Assembly: GCA_009103225.1 (NCBI GenBank)
Contig: RHPI01002262.1
Coordinates: 284,080-348,079 of the forward strand
Length of the DNA: 64,000 bases
Direction of reading: 5' to 3'
Source: Chlorokybus atmophyticus
Taxonomy: Eukaryota; Streptophyta; Chlorokybophyceae; Chlorokybales; Chlorokybaceae
Of the stretch, positions 11,191 through 22,639 are shown in pieces (the stretch's first letter is position 1; each line of letters opens with the position of its first letter). The translations under genes and the position numbers were made by a program. The notes beneath the pieces are model-generated. The model was not told the origin of the DNA. It saw only the letters and a program-made list of their open reading frames with translations, and did no database searches.

Positions 11191-14100
11191 ATGGTCACCC
11201 AAAAGCAGCCGCAGCAGCCGAAGCAGCCCTCCTCCGCCGCAGCTGCCGACGCCAACCCCACAGCCCACAACAACCACCTCAACATCAAGTCACATCTCAG
11301 CAACAAGCATCTCAACACCACCACCAACAAGGCCAGCAGCAGCGACAAGCTCAACAACATCATCAACAGTGTCAGCCATGTGAGGCTGTACGTGGGCGGG
11401 TTGCCGTCTGCAGGCGTTACGCCGGACCAGCTGGCGGAGCGGTTCAGGCCGTTTGGGACTGTGTCTGACGTGGAGATTGACTGCAAGGATAGGCGATTTG
11501 CACATCTCACGCTACTGCCCAAAGCCGCGGATAGGTAAGGGGGGGCTTTGGGGTGTTGTGATTGTGATTGTGGTTGTGGTTGTGGTTGTTCGTTTGTTTG
11601 TCTGTGGTTGGTGAAGCAGGACAGCACCATGCATCCGTTGGTGTGTTACCACTTATGTGCATGCTTGTAGTTTGTGTGGTGACTTGATGTCAATAGTAAA
11701 ACCAAGGCAACCACCAAACACCCAAACAAGCACTGGAACGTACAGACAGCAAAGTTTACCTTTCGTTCCAGCGAGCAGTTAGTGCTCAGCATGCCGCAAC
11801 AATAATGCTTGCCCATTTCAGTCAACAACCTTGGTTCACATGAAGTAAATATGCTTCGAGTCAAACTCGAAGGATAGTCTCACACTGCAATGCGACTGAC
11901 TGTTTAAGAAATCAACACGAGTGTTTTGCACGCACGTCGTTCTCCCAAATGTGACTGGCAACATGGCAAGAGTGACAACAGGACTGTGACTGTGCGTCGA
12001 CGCAATGCAACAAGTGTCACAATATACTATTGCGCCAGTGTGCAGAGGTGTTTTTCGGTGTACAATGGCGCGCGATGGCTGGGGTCAGCGCTCAGAATCG
12101 CAACATCCAAGCCGACGTTTGTGGAGCGACTTCAAGCCGAGTGGCAGGCGGATGCGGCGGCTCAAGCCATGGCTGATGACAACAGGTTTGCTTGGTAGTT
12201 TGTGCTTTGTGTTGTGAGTGGCACGCGCACGCACGCACGCATGCGCATGTGGTGCAGGCGCGCGTTCATACATCCACATACACGCGTGTGCGTGGGTGCC
12301 GTCGTGCAGACATGTGTATGTGTGTATGTGTGCTTGTGCGCGTGTATGTGTGCGTGCGTGCATGCAGGCGCCTGCGTGCGCGTGTGCGTGGTTGTGGGCG
12401 CATTCGCGTGCATGTGTGTGACTGTGTGCGCCTGTTTCTGGTTAACACACGAGTGTGTTAAGACGTTGTTTCACTCAGGGACAATGGCACAAACCTGTTG
12501 CCACACGCGCTCGCGAACCCCTCCTCCACACTTCACATACGCCCACACCCCTTAGCCAAGGAGGTAATGAGTTTAGTTTTTCTGACCAAGTAACGCCATT
12601 GAAGCATGCCATTGTCATCATCATGGTTGAATGCTGTAAGTGCTTTTGTTTTTTGTGTTGTGTTTTGTTTTTGTTTCTCATCCTTTTTATTTGGTTTGAC
12701 TTGCATCGCAGACAATTGAAGTGCCTGTAAGCGGCAGCGCCAAAAAGCACAGGCGTAACTTTCCCGAACTCACTTTTTCTTACAAACCCAACACTACTTC
12801 ATTGTGGGACCTTCTGCACACGCCATCATCAACCACACCAACCAAGCCTAAGGTTCAACCCTCCAAGCCCAAAAGCCAGCCAAACAATACAAACAACACC
12901 CCCAACACCGCATTACGAGCCAGCAACACACCCGTGACGCAAGCGCGGCCGCGGCTTTCCCTCAATGACATCCCGCATGCGACGAGGACTCCATTACATG
13001 ATGTGGATGTTGGTGATGATGATGAAAGGGTTGTGGATGACATGGAAGAAGAGCCGCCGACCCCACCGCGGCGTGATGAAAGGTTTCTCCTTCGCAACCT
13101 CAAGCGCAAAACAGTATGTATGTATGTATGTATGTATGATAACTTTATTTTCTGGCGAAAAGGCTTGCATAAGCTTGCATGCGTGTGCATGCGCTCAGTT
13201 ATATGTGACTCCGTAAAGTTATGACCCTAAAACACTCGAGATAGAAATCGTAACCCAGCACATTGATCATGTTGCTTGCTGCATGCACTTTGGAGCCTTG
13301 GTTACCATACCACATGGACCAAGAGCAGTGGTGCTGGTAATATCTCAACTTCATGCACACTTCTGAGGTTATCACATCATCAACAGGATCAAGCGGAGTC
13401 TGCTGTTGGTGCTATGAATGGTAAGTTTCATGTACTGCTGATGGATGGATTCCAACAAGTGATGCACTTGGTGTTCGTGTATTCCTGCTGTTCGCGGGTT
13501 CCCTACATACAATTTGTATTGATAAGTTTATCTTGCAGATGATATCGATCCCACTGAAAGAGAGGCACTCGACGGCGAGCGTGATCGCCAGTTGGAACTG
13601 TTATCTGCAATGTTCCCGTCACAAAACCCTGCCTCTGAAAAGTAAGCGCTGCATGAGAGCACGCGTTGGCGTGCAGTTGCGCATGCGTCTGCGTGTGTGC
13701 ATATGCTGTGACGAGTGCTTTTGCTTCCTTTAGCTATGCATGCAGCAAATCCGTTTGGTAGTGTACCCATAAGTTGCTTATCGTACCTGTAGTGCAGCAT
13801 CAGTTGCATGTGCATGCTTTGCCCGCGCGTGATGGATTGTCAAATGTGCTCTGCAGGCCTGCAGTTAACCTGCAACCGCGCGTAAAGAAGAACCTTCCCG
13901 CGTTCTCATCCACATCACGCTTTGATCCAACGCACAGTGATGACGCTGATGAAGCTGTTGACAATGGTGAACAGGTTTCAAGTGAGATAGCAGTCAAGCC
14001 TGTTGTTTCATCAGTAGCAGCATCACGAGCATTTATGAAAGAAAGGGACCCCTCTTTGCTGCTGCGCAACCTGAAGCGGTTGAAGGCTGGCACTGAGGCG

Positions 14101-14664
14101 GTTGGTGACAGCGCTGCCAATGCTGCCGGCAATGCTGAGCTGAGAAGAGGTGTTGATGCTGATAATGATGATACGAGCATTGGTGATGCGAGTGCGGGAG
14201 TTGGCAAATTATTGGAAAGTGGCAAGCAGTTGCCTGCTGCTGCGCGCAAGGAGGGCACGTGGGCGAGTCTCACTGCAGGAGGACATAAGTTTGTGCTGCA
14301 AGACTCGCAGCAACAGGCACAACGACCACCACCACCACAAAGACAGCCACAACATGAACAACAGCAGCAGCAGCAAAAACAGCCACAACCACAACCACAA
14401 CAGCAGCAGCCACAACCGCAACAACAACAGTTCCAACTACCGCAACCACAGCCACAGCCACAGCCACAGCCACAGCTACCAGCGGCTCCACTGTGCCGGT
14501 TCATGCGCAGCGGGAGTGCGGCGGAAGTGGAGGCTGAGTGGCGTGCAAAGCGGGCGACGCTGCTTGAGGACTTCAAGCGCAAGCGGCGTGCGGCTGCAAA
14601 GGACGGCACAGCGGCGGCGGCTGCAGCCAAGCGGCCCGCTCGTGGCGCGAAGACGGCACGATGA
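11191..14664 (+). CDS. NOL8-like nucleolar RRM protein, 637 aa, seven exons
   Basis: Likely a ribosome-biogenesis RNA-binding protein of the NOL8 family. Exons 11191-11534, 12048-12185, 12479-12563, 12712-13113, 13387-13420, 13539-13641 and 13857-14664 join in phase with GT-AG introns. Residues about 64-130 form an RRM: RLYVGGLPSAGVTPDQLAER (RNP2), then FGTVSDVEIDCKDRRFAHLT with a shortened RNP1, then NGARWLGSALRIATSKPTF. Directly after it comes a Glu/Ala-rich helix. The middle contains GSAKKHRRNFPEL and acidic runs. RFLLRNLKR and LLLRNLKRLK are a repeated motif. A Gln/Pro-rich stretch (14344-14475) separates this from a basic C-terminus, VEAEWRAKRATLLEDFKRKR, resembling the NOL8 C-terminal region. 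The intron at 12186-12478 carries a TG-rich microsatellite. The RRM call is strong; the NOL8 assignment rests on order and tail motif. Confidence 0.75.
12225..12425. repeat. Intronic TG/GC-rich degenerate microsatellite
   Basis: Irregular gtgtgtgcg/gcatgc repeats fill most of the second intron of the NOL8-like gene. On the sense strand the tract is TG-rich. A small perfect hairpin (ttaacacac/gtgtgttaa, 12442-12461) lies just after it. Confidence 0.7.
13114..13138 (+). repeat. GTAT tetranucleotide repeat at a splice donor
   Basis: Five to six copies of GTAT start exactly at the donor of the fourth intron of the NOL8-like gene, so several GT dinucleotides compete in register at the exon end. 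Confidence 0.65.
14344..14475 (+). repeat. Coding CAG/CCA repeat (Gln/Pro tract)
   Basis: Imperfect CAR and CCA codons in the last exon of the NOL8-like gene encode a run dominated by Gln and Pro, with short His/Glu interruptions. It is probably length-variable and disordered. Confidence 0.85.
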
Positions 14665-15457
14665 GAGCGTGAATGGAGAACGTGTTCATACTGAATATCA
14701 AGGATGGTCATGTGTGGTGAGAGCTGCTCAGCACAAAGGGGCTAGTCGAGTTCACTAGTACGCTAGTCGACTAGTGTCATTGATTGTTAGTGTACTTCTT
14801 GGCACCGAGACTGCAGCGTGACACTGATGTGCATTGTCGCTGGGTTGAGTGGTATTGGGTTGTAATGACCGTGACTGTGAGCATCGCTACATTGCATGTG
14901 GGTGACAAATGATGAGCCCGGTTGCTTCTGTGCAGTGATAGATATATCCCGGGAAATGCAGAGTGTCGCTTGTGTGCGTGTGAGTGGGCGCAGATTATTT
15001 CGAGATGTTGTAGCTCTCTGCAGCACTGGTTGCGCATTGTGTTGAGACGTCGCAAGCACATCAGGGCGGCAGCAACCTGAGGGTCTGTTACATTTGCTGA
15101 GTCGTTTGCTATCAGTGAGTTTGCGACCTAATTGAAATTGAAACTGCCCACGCACGAACCGCAGTCGTGATCTTTGTGCTCAGGCCAACATGCTGCTGCA
15201 AAGGTACGTGTGCTTGATGTTGTGGTTGTTGGATCGAGTCAACACTTGTAGATATGCGGGAACAGGCGTCATGCAGAAACAGGCATCAAACACCCGGTCC
15301 TCAATTTCGGGAAAGGGTATAGCTGTAGACGTTTGACTCGCAAGCCAAAGTCAACATCTATGCCTGATGATATGTTCACTCGCGTCTTATGTCCTGCAGG
15401 TAGTATGCGCGAGAATAGCGTTGCATGCGCGAGAATGGAAGCAGCCTTCCGCATACG
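14665..15457. other. Convergent intergenic spacer
   Basis: The spacer lies between the 3' ends of the NOL8-like gene (+) and the MER3-type helicase (-). It includes the imperfect palindrome ctagtcgactagt near 14763-14775. No gene was seen. Confidence 0.5.
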
Positions 15458-18400
15458 TTACAGGAAGCTGAAAATGCTCTCCATCTCTTCTCTAACACCG
15501 TGCGGTTGAGGCGTTTGGTTTTGCGAGGAAACCTGCGTGCTCTCACAAGGAGGCTCTGTGCTGTTGGTAACGGCCGCCGGAAAGAGAGACCTGATCGCAG
15601 GGTAAGGGGTCAATTGGTTGAGTTGAAGTGTAATTGGTATACCATCTACACACAGCATACACACGCACACGCGCACATGGTTGCATGAGATGCATGCAAA
15701 TCCTCACAACCATAGGTTGCCAAAAGTACCTGCGGATAGGGTGGAGCGGAGGGGTTCTGCTGGGTCTCTCCTGGGACTCAGCAATAAAGTCCAGAAGCGA
15801 ACTGCGGGGAGCTCCCATTGGCAAGGGAGGACACGCATTGCCAGGTGGAGTGCCAACCAGTCTTCCGGTAATCGGTGCTGATGATGGTGCATCCCACGCT
15901 CGGTCGTGTGCCGTGATGAAGGGCTGTTGTTGCCGTGTGTCAGTGAGGCTTTGTTGCTGCATTATTGGCCGCCATGGCTGCTGCGGAAGTTGAGGTGGAA
16001 TAGGCTGCGACTGGATGGGATTACGTGGCTGAGTCACTGAACTGGTTGAACTCTGTTGTGGGTGTTGTTGCCAAGGAGGTGTTCCATAGAGCCTTGCGAC
16101 AGGTTGCGCTTGGTGCTGCGGCCGGGCAGGTGTGCCATCAACCATGCCCGCAGGACGCATGTTGGTTGCCTGGAGTGCAGCTTGTGGGTGTTGTTGAAGC
16201 CAAGGAGGTGTTCCATACAGCCGTGCGGCAGGTTGCACTTGGTGCTGTGGCCGGGCAGGTGTGCCATAAACCATGCCCGCAGGACGCATGTTGGTTTCCT
16301 GCAGTGCAGGTCTGCAACCAGGAGCCGACAGCGAAGAGAAGGAGCTGCCAGACGCCGCGAAAGAAGGCCGCGGGACTGCGCTTGTCTTGCGCTGCATCAG
16401 CTCGAGCGCGCGGTCCGCGTCCCCAGCAAGACGCGCTTCTTTGGGTGTGTAGTTGGGTGGCAAGTCTTGCAGTGCGCTCTTGCGCTTAGCCGTGAAAGCC
16501 ACACCTGCAGACGGGTGGTCAGTGGCTTCATTGGCTAACCAGCTGCAAGGGAGTGTTTTGGTCAGTAACAGCAAAGACATTGATGAAAAGGGCAGTTTGA
16601 TGGATGGCTTACGATTGAGTGCCAAGCGCTTCTCTGCCTCAGTCAAGTTGAGCCCTTGTTTGCAGCACAGGTGCTTGCAAGCACGCTTGTCTGCGAGCGG
16701 TGAGAGAGTTTAAGCAGCCACTACATTGGTAGCAGTCATCAATGAGTGACTGTGCGGTGTCGAAAAGGAAAGCATTATCTGACCTTTGCACCTGCAGTTG
16801 CATCGCTTTCCCTTGTCCACTTTGGCTGTGCCGACAGCAGGAGCGGTAGCCTCGCCTGCAAGAGTTGAAGCTAAGACTGATATTCAGAAGATGCTGCTTG
16901 CTAAGACTTCCAAGCTAGCTACCTTGTGGTCGACTTTGGGGTTCCAACCTCGCATCCGCTTGGTTATGATCGCCAGCACTGTTGTCCGCTGCAGGCAAGT
17001 CTTCATCGGAAGCATGCTCTCTACCGCTATCAGGTGTGGTGGGGACTCTGCTTGTGCATACATGACTGTTGTCATTGCTTGTGATGTGTGATATGCTAGA
17101 TTTGAAAGCCGCATTGAGTACTGATTGCGTACATGCACAACACCAATACCCAACATGTTGGCATACCCATCTGAGTGCCCGTTGTCGTTGTCACCGTTCT
17201 GCACCCCTTCAACATCTTCTCGCTTGAGACCATCGTCAACATCGCCTTCAATGAGATCAATGACGCCGTCACCGTTGCCATCACCTTCACGTCTTGGCTG
17301 GGGTTCATTGTCGTCCACACGATGATTAGGGTTGACACCAGCATTCAGCATGTCTTGGTACACGCGGCTGTAGCCCCGCCCGCCGGGTGAGCGTGCTACA
17401 AGTGTGCGCCTTGCGCTTGCATCCAACCCAACTGTGCAACGAGTGCGTGACACTGTAAACAGGTGTTCGCAGAGCAATCCGTTGCATTGTGATTGGCCAG
17501 GTCTCACCGTATCCTTCCACAATCACATTGACGACAATCTCCATGCTCTTCACATTAGGTGGCCAGGTGACCTGGAACGTCTCTTTGTAGGGGCTGGAAC
17601 ACATGTGGAGCTGGTCAGGGCTTTGAACACACTTGTAATAAACCAACATGAGCTCTAGGTGCCGCTCAACACCGCTGCTGCAGCTCTGCGCAAAGCTCAC
17701 CTCGGGAACTTTTCCAGTCTGCAAGGACCAGCGTACCATCATCACAGCACAAGAGTGTCATTGAAGTCAGAAAGTTAACATCACAGAGAAGCATGCACCA
17801 CAGCTTGCATCTGTTGCAACTTACACCATGGTCTGATGGAGAAGGATGGTGTCATCGCGCGTGTTTCCTGCAATCTATGCAACAAGCCGAGTTGATTACT
17901 TGCATGTAACCATACTCACGTGATCATCATTAGCACTGTACCAGCACGGCTTGGTGATGAACGGTGCTTTTGCCTTCTTGCAGCCTGGTGACTGTCACAG
18001 TAGTCTCCTCTGTGTCTGGCGCCAGCTGTGTTGGTGCGCTGAGCTGAACATTGACGCAAGGTGGCAAGTTTTTCAAACTCTCCTTGATCTGGTTGCCAAA
18101 GGGGTACTTGCGGCCCGTCACAACCTCAAGCCGTCTCGGGTCCGCTGCTGCCAACTTGTCAAAACTGTCGATGCCTCCCGCCACAAGAGCCTGTGAAGAT
18201 CGCCAAGTCAATGTGGTGGTGGTGAGTATCATATACTAGTACCTTGCATCATCTTATGCCTGATACTGGTTTCCGTAACTGCATGCATCATCTTATGCCT
18301 GATACTGGCCAGTGGTATTGCTCTCTGCTTGCCTTGGATGTGATGGGTCCAATGTGTTGAAGCTGCTTTAGCACATGCTGCGTGTCAGACCACATTTTCT

Positions 18401-21400
18401 GGCGAAGGCACTTGGCAAAGGTGAGCGCGTTACACGTTGCCGCAAAGCTGCGCTTGTATGCAAAGTAATTTGCCATGCACTCCACTATCCTAACGCCATG
18501 GGACAGAACCTGGTTCAACTCCTGCATAACACATGTTTCAAACCCGAGGCGCTCAGAAGTCTACACAAAGCTATCCACTAATCGCGAGCAGCACACAACC
18601 TGGTTCAGCGCAAAGTCCAGCGTGCCCGAGTGCTCGCATGACAGTCCTTCATTGATCAGGACTACCACCTTCTCGGGACCTGCAAGCAGCTGATATGAGT
18701 ATGACTACAACAAGTGCAGCAGAAGCGTTGATTGATTCCCAAAAGGTGCTACATCGTGTAGCACAGGTGACCTGTCTGAAGCCGTTTCTTGGGCTTTGAA
18801 GCTGCTCCTTCAACAACAGGGTACTTAATGCGGCCGCTAGTGTCTTGATTGATGACGTTCAGAACCTTCTTTTCATGTCGCCGCAACCTTATCCCTGTCA
18901 GAGATTGATGTTGCTAACGCCAGAACATGGTCAACTCATGGGTTTAACACTCACAGGAGAACTCCTCAGCAAGCGACAGCATGGTCAGGATGTCTGGAAG
19001 CGTGCTGCCGGGTTTGGCGTTGACGAAGATGCGCATGGTGCGCAAGCTCAGGTAGTACCTTGCCATGAGCCGGCCAGGCTCTGGGAACGCACCAGAGAAT
19101 GAGAGCCAGTTACAGAGCTCAAGACCAAACACGGTCATCAACTCACCACATGGCGAGAAGGCAAAGCCGTCTTCATCCATAAGTATCATGCCACAGGCTG
19201 CCAGGTCGTTTAGACACTTCAGAGTCATCTCTGCGTCACATTAGCCATGCCTTGAGTATCAAGAAGCAATCAAGACTGAGGAGTAGCACAATGTTGGGGA
19301 CTCGTCAGGTGCTTTTAGTGCACACATGTACCTTTGAGTCGATGCTCAAGTTGCGCAGGAGTGAGGTCGTCCTTAATTTGGTAGTGCTTTGAGTTCTATT
19401 GTTGCATCAAGCAATGTGAGTACCAACCTGCAAAACGAAGTTGATTGCGTTTTCCTACCTTCTTGATCCTGACGTACAGGAACGAGCTCTTAAGCCAGCC
19501 GATAGCAGCACCAACGTCAAGGACAGTACGCAACACGATCTCTGCGTTCAGATGCTCTGCAAGACAGGTTGCCAGCCTGAAGTTACAGACCACAATCAGT
19601 GTGGCCTGTAATATCTTGAGCTGTACTTGGAGTTGAGGTTTTCAGGTCAATGCTTGATGAAGGCTATAACCTGACACTGTACACGTGTCAAGTTTAAGAG
19701 TCTTACTGTGACTCTACGGCTTCAGCACCCGCTGTAAGGTTCCGGTAGCGATTGACCTTCAAGAGAGCGACTGTTACCGTATCAATGCCACAACGTGCAA
19801 GCGCTCAGCAATGCAAGATGTTAGCCATGTTAACACTGGTAATCAACTTGTTACCATGTGCTGGTGTGTCATGATGACAGCTGTTCCGCAGTCATCAAAC
19901 TGTGGTCTGCCAGCTCGGCCAATCATCTGCAAGGCCAGTGTTATGGTGCCAATGCAATGACACTCAAACGGCAGATGCTGCTCCCCTGTCTACACACCAA
20001 CCTGCAGGCAGGTTGAACGCTCATATTCAACATAGCCTCCCGCTTCGCGATCACTGCATAAGTTCGCTCAATTGTAAGGCAAACAGCAAGGCTACAGTCT
20101 GTCATCTCTGTGCACTTACAATTGCTGCGTGGACTTGATGACAACCAGGTGCGCCGGGAGGTTGAGACCTTGTGCAAGCGTGCTCGTCGTGCAAATCACG
20201 CGCACGTCCGTATCGCTGAACAGCTGCTCAACAAGCGCTCTGTCTGCAGCATCCAAGGCTGCACTGTGAAAGGCAACTGCGCACACACAAATACAGCAGT
20301 CTTTCACTACAAGCGACTCAGTCTCCTGCAAAGTGTGCTCTAAACAGCAGACTCACTTCCATCTCTGATGCACATCTGAAGCCTGGTGTGTTTGGCCCGC
20401 TCACTGACAGCCTGCAGGCGTTCATGCTGAGCTTGAGACCTGACAAAGAAGCTCCTTCTTCCTGTCTTGGCGGCCTCATTCACAATGAAGACAGCGGCGT
20501 CTTCGCTGCCTTTTCGGGTGCTGCAGAATACGAGCGCTGGCTTTCCGCGTGAGTGCTCCACAATTACATCTACAAGCACAACGTGGATGTTGCAGGCAGG
20601 CGCATGTGCACGCACACAGTCCAAAAAAGCGCAGAATAGATGTCAGATGATTACCGTACCCAAGAGGTAATACTCCAGTTTCTGCGTCACGGACGCAACC
20701 AGTAAGCGTCGCAAATGACAGAGCTTTGGTGCTAGGATATCAGATGTGAAAATGCAAAAAACTCGCGCACACCTTCTCAAACATAAAGTCGTTCTTTGCG
20801 GGCGGATAGCCTGCACAGATAGCCAGTATAGAGCAAGCTTTGCTGTCATGCCAGCAGCGTTCTCCATGTACACAACAGCAACAACAGAGCCGGAACGTTG
20901 CAAGTATATTTACAGCGCGTAATTGAAGCGCATGCAGTATGTACTATACTTGACATACCGTTGACAATCGTGATGAGCTTGACGGGTCGCAGCTCCTCTC
21001 CAAAGCTAACAGGTCGAGAGTTGTACAAATTTGAACGTGTGAGGAGCTGGAGACAAACGTACAACGTGTGCATAGCAGAGCTCATGCAGTTTCCTTACCT
21101 CTTGATACCCCTGCCAGAGGCACCCAACCACTCACCTGCAAACCCAACATGCTAGTCGTTTGTGTTGCACTAACGCTCTTCAGGAAAGTAAGGTGATTGT
21201 TCCTGCGCTTCGTTCTCATATTGTGCAATGTTGAGCCTCACTGAGTGCTAGCTATCCATCTGCAACCCACCAATGTCGTGTACATTTGGAATCGTTGCAG
21301 AGATGGCAGCGAAGCGCAACCGTGCGACCGGCATCTCGCGCAAGGCTGGAAACTTGGACATCAACTTCAGACGGCAGACGATAGCCTCCACGGCCGGGCC

Positions 21401-22500
21401 GCGTGAGTCATTGAGGATGTGAACTTCATCTATGAGCAGAAGCGCAATGTCTCCAAAGAAGCTGCATAAGTAGGAGTACTTTGCATGACGCACCAGCAAG
21501 CACTGATGTCCATGCGTGTCACTAGCACGGCGCTAGGTGTTGAAGCATGGCTAGCATACAACTTCTCATTACCTCATGCCTCCACGGTCCTTGTGTTTGC
21601 GAGTGATGGAGTCAAACTTCTCCGGTGTCGCCAGGATGATGTCCGCCTCGGAGAGTTCTGTGTGGTGTCCGACATCACTGTCGCTAGTGAGCTCTTTGCA
21701 CACCAGGCCTGCATGTCAATTACCACACTTGAGACACCAGTCCATGGCAAGCTTGATGCGCGTTATATCTATTGTATTGAAACAAGGACATGTACGGACC
21801 CAACTGGCCGCTGAATTTGGTCTGCCACTCCTTCTGCTTTTCTTGAACCAAAGCCTGTGCATGACGAGTTGAAAGGCAGCGGCCAACTGGTGTGCACACT
21901 GCACTCACTGTATTGCTTGCATCGAAGTCTGCATGCTAAAGACCAGTGCATGCAGGTCTCAGCTCACACCTTAAGAGGCGCAATGTAGACCACTTTTTCA
22001 CGGGCAGAAGTGTTGCGCATAAAGCTCCCATCGGGCCGGACATACTTGCTGTAGACTCGTAGGATGGCCAGCTCAAAGATGACGGTCTTTCCTGCTCCAG
22101 TCGGTGCTGTGCAACAGTGCAAGTGGGTCGGTAGTTGAAGTAAGTAGTTTGTCAGCATGTTATGCAACAAGGCTGGTTCACCTGCAACAACCAGATTCTG
22201 GTCGGACAAGAAGGCTTCAGCGAAGGTTTCTCCTTGCACCGCGTTAAAGTAGCTGCAAGCAAGCGAAAACAGACAAACGAGGCTCAGGAAGCTTGCGATG
22301 ATTACCTACAAGCTGTCACAATGCCAGTGTGGCATTGTGACAGCTTAACAAGCAGATAGCTACACTCGTATCATCTTGCCTGAATGAAAACAGCCCTTGG
22401 AAGCAGTGCGGCAGCAGCGCCACCTCCTTGAGCGCGTCCGGGTCCTGCTCGGGACGCAGATGGAGCTGCCGCTCTGCTTCGCATGAAGTGGACAGCCACC
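15458..22500 (-). CDS. HFM1: HFM1/MER3-type meiotic DExH helicase with Sec63 domain
   Basis: Superfamily 2 helicase that stabilises meiotic recombination intermediates for class I crossovers. The gene has many short exons. Motifs in order (minus): YFNAVQGETFAEAF then APTGAGKTVIFELAILR (motif I, 22250-22070), LLLIDEVHILNDSRGP (DEVH, about 21440-21370), ISATIPN (21285), PALVFCSTRKGSE (20550), STLAQGLNLPAHLVVIKST (20180-20125), then a GYVEYERSTCLQ exon (20040-20000) and IGRAGRPQFDD (19920-19890). A Sec63-like region follows, with GIDSFDKLAAADPRRLEV and GNQIKESLKNLPP (18190-18050). A single cassette and RGP after DEVH favour MER3 over ASCC3 or BRR2. The tail (16646-15458) is low complexity with a tandem repeat and may end at 15458. 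One intron, 22379-22253, is GC-AG and holds a 17-bp hairpin. The 5' end is unresolved; an upstream exon near 22626 did not join in phase. The tail could be a separate gene. Confidence 0.82.
16057..16308 (-). repeat. Two-copy 126-bp coding tandem repeat in the helicase tail
   Basis: Units 16057-16182 and 16183-16308 are about 90% alike and in frame on the minus strand. Each encodes about 42 residues with NMRPAGMV, YGTPARP or DGTPARP, and ARLYGTPPW. Partial extra copies of the GTP-containing motif lie on the C-terminal side (GRLVGTPPGN). Confidence 0.85.
18246..18308. repeat. 24-bp direct repeat, 39-bp period
   Basis: The 24 bases at 18246-18269 (gcatcatcttatgcc...) recur exactly at 18285-18308. 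The repeat lies between Sec63-region exons of the helicase and is probably intronic. Confidence 0.85.
22310..22346. repeat. Perfect hairpin, 17-bp arms, 3-nt loop
   Basis: Arm 22310-22326 (aagctgtcacaatgcca) and 22330-22346 are exact reverse complements around GTG. It sits inside a 127-nt GC-AG intron of the helicase gene, between donor and acceptor. Confidence 0.95.
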
Positions 22501-22639
22501 GTTAGTAAGTCCACTGAATAAAAGCTCGACCTTCAAGAACAAAGCGCATGCTCCCAATCTCTCTGCTTACCATCTGGTGGCCACTGCCACGGCTGCAGCT
22601 GAGTGCCAGCTTGCGACCTGCAGCATGTCAGCGAGCAAC

